Of a DNA stretch of 21,871 bases, positions 7,502-15,008 are shown in pieces. The first letter of the stretch is position 1, and the number at the start of each line of letters is the position of its first letter. The stretch comes from JAJRXG01 sp038523965 (GTDB lineage Bacteria > Bacteroidota > Bacteroidia > Chitinophagales > Saprospiraceae): the NCBI GenBank assembly GCA_038523965.1, contig JBCBIX010000042.1, forward strand, positions 1 through 21,871, read 5' to 3'. The notes beneath the pieces are model-generated. The model did no database searches. It saw only the letters and a list, made by a program, of their open reading frames with translations, and was not told the DNA's origin. The position numbers and the translations under genes are program-made.

Positions 7502-8833
7502 TCACTTGATATAGATAAAAAAGGCACCCACATCAACGAAACCAGAGTCATCAGGTAAGCCAGGACTGCCAACAGCGATGACATTGTTAAAAACGGCAAC
7601 TGTCTCACCATAACGACCTGCATTGCCTTGACTGCTGATGAGATTGGCCTGATAGACAAACTTGTTCTCATTAGTATCGAGATTGTAGACAAATACATTC
7701 CCTTCTGCAGTAGCCTGGAAGTCCGATCCAACAACCAAGGTTCCGTTATGCGCTGCAATGCTTTTGCCGAATCCATCGAAGTTTTGTGGTGATGGTAGAG
7801 TTAGTTTTTGGGTCTGAAGCCAAGAAGTAAAAAAAGAGCTGAACACATAGACCGCTCCTTGAGATACTCCATCCTCTGGTGCTGACGCCAGAATCAGATT
7901 ACCGTCTAAGACAACCTGCTTGCCAAAATCCTGAGACACATCAAAGTCAGAAGGCTTGAGTCGTTCATCAACTCCCCAGATGCCAAAGAGACCCGGTCGA
8001 AAGGTGATGACTTCCCCACCTCCTCGGCGAGGAGCACCTGCGATAAGCAAACTCCCTGATGCATCTATCGAGGAGGCAAATTCATCGGTTGTGCTTGCAT
8101 TGGGGTCGGTAATCATCTGTGTATAGGTCCAGTTCGAGCCGTTGCGCTCGAACAGATAGATTCGCCCATTGCCGCGAAAAGGAGCTGCCACATACGCACG
8201 ATCAGCTGTAATCGCCAGAGCAAAACCGTATAAATCGCCGCCCGTAAAAGTGGTATCTGGGACTGTCAATTCGGTTACGAAATTCCAAACATTGATGCTT
8301 TTCTCATACAAATAGGCTCGGTTTGCATCTGGAGCTCCTACAAGCATTAGATCGTCCCTCACATCGATGGCCGCTCCAAATCGTCCATTGGGTACTGCAT
8401 TGCCAGGTGGGATAATTACTGGACCTTCAAATGGCTTAGAATCAACCGAAGAATAGGTCAGCACCCGCCCAGACCCTTCAGCTCCAGGGCACCCCACGGC
8501 CATAATATCATCAGATATACCGATCGCTTGTCCGATACTGATGGTGGAACGATCCACACTGATTGTGTTTGTCACTGGTTTACTGTTTTCACGATTAGCC
8601 TGAGGGCGTCCCCACAGTGATCCTACCCCACCAAAAGGGACCCAGCGTGTTCCGTTATACCCTTCGAATCGTTCGGCGGTTGCATTCCATCTCATGGTTC
8701 CAGCAGTTACCGTATCGGATGGTGTCGGTCCTATTGAGAGCCCCGATTCGAATTCAACTTGACCACTCAGTGTATTGCTAAGCATGATCAAGATCGTTAA
8801 GAGATAAGATGTCGGTATGAGGATTTTAGACAT
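7502..8833 (-). CDS. Secreted FG-GAP repeat protein
   Basis: 443 residues from the ATG at 8833; the frame is open to 8872, but the start at 8833 begins a proper signal peptide (MSKILIPTSYLLTILIML...SGQ). The N-terminal module (LSIGPTP...MRWN...ERFEGYNGTRWVPFG) resembles the one in the 508-residue protein at 59-1585. The rest is about six repeats of roughly 50-60 residues with the pattern FG.A[IL]....[LV].VGAP......VY.F, for example NGRFGAAIDVRDDLMLVGAP and DLYGFALAITADRAYVAAP. These FG-GAP units are expected to form a beta-propeller as in integrin-like bacterial surface proteins. Function unknown, perhaps adhesion or a structural surface role. It is the only gene transcribed this way between 7502 and 9101 and is divergent from rpsF. 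Confidence 0.85.
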   Translation of the reverse strand: MSKILIPTSYLLTILIMLSNTLSGQVEFESGLSIGPTPSDTVTAGTMRWNATAERFEGYNGTRWVPFGGVGSLWGRPQANRENSKPVTNTISVDRSTISIGQAIGISDDIMAVGCPGAEGSGRVLTYSSVDSKPFEGPVIIPPGNAVPNGRFGAAIDVRDDLMLVGAPDANRAYLYEKSINVWNFVTELTVPDTTFTGGDLYGFALAITADRAYVAAPFRGNGRIYLFERNGSNWTYTQMITDPNASTTDEFASSIDASGSLLIAGAPRRGGGEVITFRPGLFGIWGVDERLKPSDFDVSQDFGKQVVLDGNLILASAPEDGVSQGAVYVFSSFFTSWLQTQKLTLPSPQNFDGFGKSIAAHNGTLVVGSDFQATAEGNVFVYNLDTNENKFVYQANLISSQGNAGRYGETVAVFNNVIAVGSPGLPDDSGFVDVGAFFIYIK

Positions 8834-8901
8834 AATAAAGTATTGTTGATCGCATAAAAATAGTGTTGGCATTCCTCATCTCATACGAAAGCCGACTCCT
8901 C

Positions 8902-8915
8902 AAATCAGGTGATTT
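8902..8915. repeat. 14-bp palindrome between the FG-GAP gene and rpsF
   Basis: AAATCA-GG-TGATTT is a palindrome with perfect 6-bp arms and a 2-bp centre, sized and shaped like an operator for a dimeric regulator. It lies about 70 bp upstream of the FG-GAP start at 8833 and 118 bp upstream of the rpsF -33 element. No regulator can be assigned. Confidence 0.35.
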
Positions 8916-8947
8916 TCACTCAGAAACCCTCACAAGTGCATGATCCT

Positions 8948-8968
8948 ATGTAGAAGTTCCGTCTACAT
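8948..8968. repeat. 7-bp inverted repeat upstream of the rpsF promoter
   Basis: ATGTAGA - 7 nt - TCTACAT, perfect arms. It lies 64 bp upstream of the rpsF -33 element, so it would not be in the rpsF transcript from the promoter at 9033-9062. It may be an operator or chance; there is no T-tract. Confidence 0.35.
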
Positions 8969-9032
8969 CAGCAGGGACATCTGTCTGAAAATATTGACAC
9001 TGACAAACGGGATCAAGGAAGCATCGCGCTCA

Positions 9033-9062
9033 TTGACGAATCCACCGAAAACCTTACCTTTG
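9033..9062 (+). promoter_or_regulatory. Promoter of the rpsF-rpsR-rplI operon
   Basis: TTG at 9033-9035, 19 nt, then TACCTTTG at 9055-9062: an exact match to the Bacteroidota promoter (-33 TTG, -7 TAnnTTTG) with normal spacing. It is followed by GCGCTCCATTT, a block shared with the prfC promoter. The transcript would begin near 9067-9070, about 33 nt before the rpsF ATG. Confidence 0.8.
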
Positions 9063-9101
9063 CGCTCCATTTGGAAATAGGTCCAGGTACTAAACATTTT
9101 T

Positions 9102-9599
9102 ATGAGACAATATGAAGTCACTTTCATCGTCGATCCCGTTCTGTCAGGCGATGAAATTAAAGCGACAGCGAAGACCTACCAGGATATGCTATCTACCGGC
9201 GACAACAAAGTCGTTCATGTAGATGAGATAGGTCTGCGACAATTAGCATATCCCATCAAAAAACGATCGAGTGGTATCTACTACGTGGTCGAATTCCAAA
9301 CTCAGGAGGGAGATATCATTCCCCGATTGGAGTTGGCACTGCGACGTGATGAGCGTATCATCCGATTCCTCTGTGTAAAACTCGATAAGTACGGCGTAAA
9401 GTACAACGAGGATAAGCGCAATGGACTGATCGGAAAAGTCGAACGTAAAGTCAAGAAAGACCGCAAGGATAATAACAGACGTCAGAGCCGCTCTCCTCGG
9501 CCATCATCCGCTTCTACGAATTCAGCATCGACTACAACTGAATCGAGTAACAAGAAGACTGACGATTCCTCCACCACAACTCCTAACAAAGAAGATTAA
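9102..9599 (+). CDS. rpsF: 30S ribosomal protein bS6
   Basis: 165 residues. It starts MRQYEVTFIVDPVLSGDEI and has the family's conserved RQLAYPIKKRSSGIYYVVEF and LRRDERIIRFLCVKLDKY. bS6 binds bS18 and helical junctions of 16S rRNA on the platform of the small subunit. The globular domain ends by about residue 105. Beyond it lies a basic stretch and then a tail of about 45 residues made mostly of Ser, Thr, Asn and Lys, longer than in E. coli (135 residues in total for the unprocessed protein). First gene of the operon with rpsR (2-nt gap) and rplI. No Shine-Dalgarno is present. Confidence 0.98.
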   Translation: MRQYEVTFIVDPVLSGDEIKATAKTYQDMLSTGDNKVVHVDEIGLRQLAYPIKKRSSGIYYVVEFQTQEGDIIPRLELALRRDERIIRFLCVKLDKYGVKYNEDKRNGLIGKVERKVKKDRKDNNRRQSRSPRPSSASTNSASTTTESSNKKTDDSSTTTPNKED

Positions 9600-9601
9600 T
9601 C

Positions 9602-9868
9602 ATGGCAAGTAGAGACGATATCAAGTTCCTGAGCAATCCTAACATCGGGACAAAGCGTAATAAGTACTGTAGATTCAAGAAGTTTGGCATCAAGCACATC
9701 GACTACCGAGATGCTGACTTTCTAATGCAGTTCATTAATGATCAGGGTAAGTTGCTCCCACGTCGCATCACAGGTAACTCTCTAAAGTACCAAAAGAGAG
9801 TCGCCATCGCTGTGAAGCGCGCACGCCATCTGGCCATCCTACCTTATGTAACTGACTTGCTCAAGTAG
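9602..9868 (+). CDS. rpsR: 30S ribosomal protein bS18
   Basis: 88 residues, normal length. Conserved core: YCRFKKFGIKHIDYRD, then LLPRRITGNSLKYQKRVA and VKRARHLAILPYVTDLL at the C-terminus. It pairs with bS6 on the 30S platform near the 3' end of 16S rRNA. It begins 2 nt after the rpsF stop and must be cotranslated or cotranscribed with it. In Bacteroidota ribosomes bS6, bS18 and bS21 are known to help sequester the anti-Shine-Dalgarno, which fits the general lack of such sites in this window. Confidence 0.98.
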   Translation: MASRDDIKFLSNPNIGTKRNKYCRFKKFGIKHIDYRDADFLMQFINDQGKLLPRRITGNSLKYQKRVAIAVKRARHLAILPYVTDLLK

Positions 9869-9902
9869 GTCAATTATCAGATCCAATTAAGTAGTACAAG
9901 AC

Positions 9903-10346
9903 ATGGAGATCATATTACTCAAAGACCTGGGCACCCTCGGTGACAAGCATGACGTGGTCACCGTCAAGCCAGGATACGGACGTAACTACCTCATACCCAA
10001 GGGCTTAGCTGTAATCGCTAACAAAACTAACCTTGGCAAGCTGGACGATCTGATCGCTCGCGAAAAAGCAGAGGAGGATAAGAAAATAGAAGAATTCAAA
10101 GCGACACTTGCCTCACTCGACGGCAAAACGCTCAGAATCGGTGTCAAAGCAGGAACCAGTGGCAAAATCTTCGGAAGCATTACATCGATCCAGATCAGCA
10201 ATGCACTGAAAGAGCAGTTCAACGTGGATATCCCTCGAAAGAAAATCGAAGTAGAGGATATTAAGGAATTGGGCACTTATGCCGCGTCACTACACCTCCA
10301 TGACAGTGTTAAGGGAGAAATACCTCTCGAATTAGTTCAAGAGTAG
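9903..10346 (+). CDS. rplI: 50S ribosomal protein bL9
   Basis: 147 residues, usual length. The N-domain MEIILLKDLGTLGDKHDVV and VKPGYGRNYLIPKGLA is the bL9 signature that binds 23S rRNA. A long charged connecting helix (about residues 42-75) leads to the C-terminal domain (KTLRIGVKAGTSGKIFGSIT). It stabilises the large subunit and reading-frame maintenance. Third gene of the operon, 34 nt after rpsR, followed by an intrinsic terminator. Confidence 0.98.
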   Translation: MEIILLKDLGTLGDKHDVVTVKPGYGRNYLIPKGLAVIANKTNLGKLDDLIAREKAEEDKKIEEFKATLASLDGKTLRIGVKAGTSGKIFGSITSIQISNALKEQFNVDIPRKKIEVEDIKELGTYAASLHLHDSVKGEIPLELVQE

Positions 10347-10378
10347 ACGAAGACCAACGTCGCATGAAAAAGCAGTTA

Positions 10379-10409
10379 AGCCTTCCATCCCTGATGGAGG
10401 GCTTTTTTT
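10379..10409 (+). terminator. Intrinsic terminator of rpsF-rpsR-rplI
   Basis: An 11-bp stem AGCCTTCCATC / GATGGAGGGCT (one G-U pair), 3-nt loop CCT, followed by seven T residues (10403-10409). It lies 33 nt after the rplI stop. This is the clearest terminator in the window. Confidence 0.92.
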
Positions 10410-10510
10410 ATGTTAAAAGCATCTCATTCAGATAGAATCACCCATCTGGGTAAGAGACCAATCTTCTTTCGCAGTCATCTTTGGTCGATTGAGTAGCTAA
10501 ATCATGTATC

Positions 10511-13500
10511 ATGCGACATGCACTTCTCTGCCTTTTCACTTCTGCCCTTATGTACTCTACCTATGGGCAGGTCACAACATCGATTTCAGTTGGATTAGCA
10601 GATGACCTCTGTACGGACATCAATGACCCAGACAATTGCTTTGCAGTGCCCGATGGTCAGGATAGCCTGATCTACTCCTTGGTACAAGCCAGTGATATTG
10701 TAATCACCTACAGGGTTAGTAATAATACAAACACCACAATTGAAAAAATCAGCATTCAAGATGATGAGTATGGGCTCGTCTTACCAACTACCAATGTTTC
10801 AGTTGGAAATGGGGCAACGTACACCCACATGGTAAGGCAAAGTGCGCTCACCGCGACTGGACTCACAGAAATTATGGCAACCTGGAATCTTGGCGACGGC
10901 AACTCCAACACCTTGATACTTGATGACAACTATTACCTCAATGCCATAGGTCCCATGGTTGACGCCAGCCTCCGAGTTGGACTGGGTTCAGATATCTGCA
11001 CAGACGAAACAGACATCCTAACATGCGGATCTTCTATTGACGATAATGATAGTCTTACCATTGGGGCCGGTCGGTGGTACTACATAGAGTTCCCAATACT
11101 TAATACTGGCATCGATACGCTCATCAATCACCTCGTCGTCGATGAACAAAACAACACCCTATCCAGCACGGCTTTCAAACTGAGACCTGACGGATCACTC
11201 ATCATGCGCGATGTGATCCAAGCACCAGATATACCCGGCACCTACAACTTGGTAGCTACGTACACATCAGAGGATCAAGTAGGCAACCAAGTATCTGTGG
11301 ATCTTCCCTATGTCATTATCGTACCAGAGCCCATGGTTGACGCGAGCCTCCGAGTTGGACTCGGTGCAGATATCTGCACTGACGAAACAGACATATTCAC
11401 ATGCGGATCTTCTATCGACGATAATGATAGTCTTACCATCGGGGCCGGTCGGTGGTACTACATCGAGTTCCCGATACTTAACACCGGCATCGATACCCTC
11501 ATCAATCACCTCGTCGTCGATGAGCAAAACAACACCCTGTCAAGCACGGCATTCAAATTGAGACCTGACGGATTACTCATCATGCGCGATGTGATCCAAG
11601 CACCAGATATACCCGGCACCTACAACTTTGTGGCTACGTACACATCAGAGGATCAAGTAGGCAACCAAGTATCTGTGGATCTTCCCTATGTCATTATCGT
11701 ACCAGAACCCATGGTTGACGCGAGCCTCCGAGTTGGACTCGGTGCAGATATCTGCACTGACGAAACAGACATACTAACATGCGGATCGTCAATCGACGAT
11801 AATGATAGTCTTACCATAGGGGCCGGTCGGTGGTACTACATCGAGTTTCCGATACTTAACACCGGCATCGATACGCTCATCAATCACCACGTCGTCGATG
11901 AACAAAACAACGCCCTGTCAAATACAGCATTCAAACTGAGACCAACGGGAGTAATTATCATGCGAGATGTGATTCAAGCACCAGAAATACCTGGCACCTA
12001 CAACTTGGTAGTTACCTACACTTCAGAGGATCAAGTAGGCAACCAAGTATCTGTGGATCTTCCTTATGTCATTACAGTACCAGAGCCCATGGTTGACGCC
12101 AGCCTCCGAGTTGGACTGGGTTCAGATATCTGCACTGACGAAACAGACATACTAACATGCGGATCGTCAATCGACGATAATGATAGTCTTACCATCGGGG
12201 CCGGTCGGTGGTACTACATCGAGTTTCCGATACTTAATACCGGCATCGATACGCTCATCAATCACCTTGTCATCGACGAGCAAAATAACACCCTATCAAG
12301 CACGGCATTCAAATTGAGACCTACGGGATCAATCATCATGCGCGATGTGATTGAAGCACCAGATATACCCGGCACCTACAACTTTGTGGCTACGTACACA
12401 TCAGAGGATCAAGTAGGCAACCAAGTCTCTGTGGACCTTCCCTATGTCATCACTGTAGACTGCAGACTTGATGATGTAGCACCTCCAGAGGCTATCTGCC
12501 AAGATCTCAGCTTGGAGATTCCTCCAACGAAAACGGCAACAATCACACCTGGACAAATCAATAATGGCAGCTTTGACGGCTGTACCACTCTGGCTGGTGG
12601 ATTTCTGAACCGAACCCAGTTTAGCTGTGCAGATATGGGCCCAAACACAGTCGTTCTCACAGTAGAGGACCAAAACAGAAATCAATCTACTTGTGATGCT
12701 ACGGTAACAGTAGAGCTTCCAACTGCATTTGTGGTCGACGCCGGAGCTGATATGATCATATGTAGTGATCGAGTTGAATTGGCTCCATTGGCATTTAGCC
12801 AGGGAACAGGGGCATGGAAAGTCACTGAGGGTTCTGCTACGCTCACAGAAACCTTACCGAATGGTAACGTCATTTACAGTGGTACGGCTGGAGACTCCAT
12901 CGAACTCACTTGGACCCAGGATTATGGTGACTGTACGAGCTCAGATGCATTAATGGTTCATTTTACTGCATTACCCACTACCGCCGACGCAGGTGAAAAT
13001 CAGGATGTAATCGATGCGGTATCAACTACCCTTACCGGGAATACACCTACCGTTGGCGAGGGACTTTGGACTATTCTCCAGGGACCATCGGGAGGTTCAT
13101 TTGTAGACGCCACTGACCCGGAGACAACTTTCTCAGGGACCCTTGGAGCGGCCTATTTACTGCAATGGACCATCTCAAATTCGCCTTGCGGTTCTTCAAC
13201 TGACCTGGTGACAATTGAATTTAGCTCACCTCAACCACCCGATCCTGCTGTTGCTGGTGAAGACATCATCTCTTGTGATCGTATGGTAGAGCTATCAGCT
13301 CAGGCGATCCAGGTCGGAACAGGATCTTGGTCGATTTTGAATGGGAATGGAGGATTCTTAACTTCTCCAGCCTCACCTTCGAGTCGTCTTGTCGGAGACT
13401 ACGATACAACCTATGAACTTGAGTGGACCACCACGAACGATGGCCTGATCTCCAAAGACACCGTGGTTGTCCGAATAGTTAACAACAATGAAATCATCGA

Positions 13501-13693
13501 TGATCAATATCTGCAAGACTGGAGTCAGATAGACTCCATCTCTGGCGCGGACTCGATTACGATCAAAGCAACATTCACGAATGGACTATCTACCTCATTC
13601 ACTGCAGAAGAGGTCACCCTATGCCCAGGAGTAGAGGTACAGTCGGGCACAGAACTCGTTTTGATATCTGACAGTTGTGTCGAAAGTAATTGA
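10511..13693 (+). CDS. Large secreted protein with four near-identical Ig-like repeats
   Basis: 1060 residues, complete. Residues 1-20 form a signal peptide (MRHALLCLFTSALMYSTYGQ). Residues about 21-148 are a diverged copy of the unit that follows. Residues 149-652 are four tandem 126-residue copies, each starting MVDASLRVGLG and containing a CX8C pair, IEFPILNTGIDTLINH and IPGTYN[LF]V; this looks like a DUF11/CARDB-type Ig fold (inference). Then comes an HYR-like domain (about 653-740, APPEAICQDLSLEI), and three PKD/Ig-like domains with AGAD/AGEN/AGED starts (about 745-995). The C-terminus (VTLCPGVEVQSGTEL) resembles the short ITLKPGF-type element found near the ends of Bacteroidota surface proteins. 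A recognisable type IX sorting domain is not seen. Probable adhesive or structural surface protein; no enzymatic motif. Confidence 0.87.
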   Translation: MRHALLCLFTSALMYSTYGQVTTSISVGLADDLCTDINDPDNCFAVPDGQDSLIYSLVQASDIVITYRVSNNTNTTIEKISIQDDEYGLVLPTTNVSVGNGATYTHMVRQSALTATGLTEIMATWNLGDGNSNTLILDDNYYLNAIGPMVDASLRVGLGSDICTDETDILTCGSSIDDNDSLTIGAGRWYYIEFPILNTGIDTLINHLVVDEQNNTLSSTAFKLRPDGSLIMRDVIQAPDIPGTYNLVATYTSEDQVGNQVSVDLPYVIIVPEPMVDASLRVGLGADICTDETDIFTCGSSIDDNDSLTIGAGRWYYIEFPILNTGIDTLINHLVVDEQNNTLSSTAFKLRPDGLLIMRDVIQAPDIPGTYNFVATYTSEDQVGNQVSVDLPYVIIVPEPMVDASLRVGLGADICTDETDILTCGSSIDDNDSLTIGAGRWYYIEFPILNTGIDTLINHHVVDEQNNALSNTAFKLRPTGVIIMRDVIQAPEIPGTYNLVVTYTSEDQVGNQVSVDLPYVITVPEPMVDASLRVGLGSDICTDETDILTCGSSIDDNDSLTIGAGRWYYIEFPILNTGIDTLINHLVIDEQNNTLSSTAFKLRPTGSIIMRDVIEAPDIPGTYNFVATYTSEDQVGNQVSVDLPYVITVDCRLDDVAPPEAICQDLSLEIPPTKTATITPGQINNGSFDGCTTLAGGFLNRTQFSCADMGPNTVVLTVEDQNRNQSTCDATVTVELPTAFVVDAGADMIICSDRVELAPLAFSQGTGAWKVTEGSATLTETLPNGNVIYSGTAGDSIELTWTQDYGDCTSSDALMVHFTALPTTADAGENQDVIDAVSTTLTGNTPTVGEGLWTILQGPSGGSFVDATDPETTFSGTLGAAYLLQWTISNSPCGSSTDLVTIEFSSPQPPDPAVAGEDIISCDRMVELSAQAIQVGTGSWSILNGNGGFLTSPASPSSRLVGDYDTTYELEWTTTNDGLISKDTVVVRIVNNNEIIDDQYLQDWSQIDSISGADSITIKATFTNGLSTSFTAEEVTLCPGVEVQSGTELVLISDSCVESN
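10955..12466 (+). repeat. Four tandem 378-bp repeats inside the surface-protein gene
   Basis: Copies start at 10955, 11333, 11711 and 12089, exactly 378 bp (126 codons) apart, and differ at only a few percent to roughly ten percent of bases. Variants are mosaic between copies: the first 40 bp of copy 1 match copy 4 and those of copy 2 match copy 3, while the end of copy 1 matches copy 2 and a stretch in the middle of copy 2 matches copy 4. Confidence 0.97.
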
Positions 13694-13719
13694 CGTTATG
13701 ACGCCTCGTAGGAACATAC

Positions 13720-13752
13720 TTATCAGTTAAGTTCGCCGAAAACCCCTGATAA
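13720..13752. repeat. 7-bp inverted repeat in a convergent gap
   Basis: TTATCAG (13720-13726) and CTGATAA (13746-13752), 19-nt loop, in the 97-nt space between two converging genes. It could act as a weak transcript end, but there is no T-tract on either side. Nothing else is seen in this gap. Confidence 0.3.
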
Positions 13753-13790
13753 CTGCAGTCCCCTAATTAATAAATTGTACCGGAGTGTAG

Positions 13791-14999
13791 TCACCTCTCA
13801 TACTTCGCTAAAGCATAATCCATAGCCGCCTCCAGGATATCGCACGCCTCAGCTAACTCCTCCATTGAAATCACCAAAGGTGGGGCCAGGCGGAAGCTTC
13901 GATTGTTAAAGAGAAACCAGTCTACGATGAGGCCTAACTCGAAGGCGTGACCTACAATGTGCTTTAGATACTTCCGACCAATTGGCTCGACAGCCATCAT
14001 CAGGCCTGCATTTCGTATTTGCTTGACTACTGGGTGACACTGCAGGCGTGACTTTATATAGGCTACTTTGTTGGAGATTTGGCTGATGTGTTCCTTCTGA
14101 AGGAGGACTCGTAGTCCCGCTAAAGCTGCAGCACATGACATAGGATGGCCTCCAAACGTGGTAATGTGACCTAACGCAGGATTTCGAATGATACAGGACA
14201 TTATTTCTCTTGAGCTGATCACGCCAGCGATAGGCATACCACCACCCATGGCCTTACCAACAAGAACGACATCTGGCTCGATAGCAAATCGTTGATGGGC
14301 AAAGAGACTTCCCGTACGACCAAAACCACTCTGGATTTCGTCCACGATGAACAACGCGCCTACCTGCCGACATCGTTCTTGGACTGCCCTAAGCCAGCAG
14401 GGATGCGGAGGGATAACACCTGCTTCTCCCTGAACAACTTCTGTAATGACACAGCCTGTCCTTGTTGTGATCGATTCGAGTGCCTCCTCTTCATTAAAAT
14501 TGATGTGTCGTATCCCTGGGAGCAATGGTTGATAGGGAGCCTTGTAGTTCTCGTCGCTACGGAGGCTCTCTGCACCATGAGTTGATCCATGATAGGCAAT
14601 GCGACAGGCGATGATCTCATATCTACCTGTATATCTTTTGGCCAACTTCATGGCCAGTTCCGTCGCTTCTGTACCAGACATCAGATAGTAAAGCACGTCC
14701 AGATCAGATCGCAACTGGTCTAACAAAAGCTGAGCAAACTCGACCTGGGGTGACTGTACATGCTCACCGTACACCATGGTGTGCATATATCGCTCAGATT
14801 GGTCACAGATGGCCTGGACGATCTCAGGATGACAATGCCCGAGAGAGTTGACAGCGATCCCGCTGTTCATATCCACATATCGCTTTCCGTATATATCCCA
14901 AATATGAACGCCTTTCGCATGACTGACTTCCAGCATGACCGGAAGGTCACTCGTCTGAGCCACATGGGATAGAAACAACTGTCGTTTGGTTAGGGACAC
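13791..14999 (-). CDS. PLP-dependent class III aminotransferase
   Basis: 402 residues, fold type I, acetylornithine/ornithine aminotransferase-like. Visible landmarks: GIAVNSLGHCHPEIV (residues 47-61), the phosphate-binding SGTEATELAMKLA (108-120), AYHGSTHGAESL (135-146), the Asp220 that holds the pyridine nitrogen in FIVDEIQSGFGRTG, and the Schiff-base Lys249 in LVGKAMGGGMP. It transfers an amino group between an omega- or alpha-amino acid and a keto acid; the exact substrate cannot be read from the sequence. The start is a GTG at 14999, chosen because family members begin with a similar LTKRQLFLSHVAQTSDLP segment and the next ATG would remove it. It follows the HAD gene by 9 nt and is likely cotranscribed with it. 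Confidence 0.93.
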   Translation of the reverse strand: MSLTKRQLFLSHVAQTSDLPVMLEVSHAKGVHIWDIYGKRYVDMNSGIAVNSLGHCHPEIVQAICDQSERYMHTMVYGEHVQSPQVEFAQLLLDQLRSDLDVLYYLMSGTEATELAMKLAKRYTGRYEIIACRIAYHGSTHGAESLRSDENYKAPYQPLLPGIRHINFNEEEALESITTRTGCVITEVVQGEAGVIPPHPCWLRAVQERCRQVGALFIVDEIQSGFGRTGSLFAHQRFAIEPDVVLVGKAMGGGMPIAGVISSREIMSCIIRNPALGHITTFGGHPMSCAAALAGLRVLLQKEHISQISNKVAYIKSRLQCHPVVKQIRNAGLMMAVEPIGRKYLKHIVGHAFELGLIVDWFLFNNRSFRLAPPLVISMEELAEACDILEAAMDYALAKYER

Positions 15000-15008
15000 G
15001 TGACTTTA

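Noticed and set aside
9063..9101. bS6:bS18-binding leader RNA (autoregulatory rpsF leader)
   Set aside because: The predicted leader is only about 33 nt and I cannot draw a stable stem with the conserved bulge seen in other bacteria.
10440..10451. ACCCA-TC-TGGGT palindrome upstream of the surface-protein gene
   Set aside because: Short and with a 2-nt centre; it could be an operator but nothing else supports it. The nearby -7-like CATCTTTG (10476-10483) lacks a -33 element.
11267..11561. Frames on both strands within the surface-protein repeats, including 12401-12685
   Set aside because: They are shadows of the repeated coding sequence, have no family resemblance and repeat only because the sense gene repeats.
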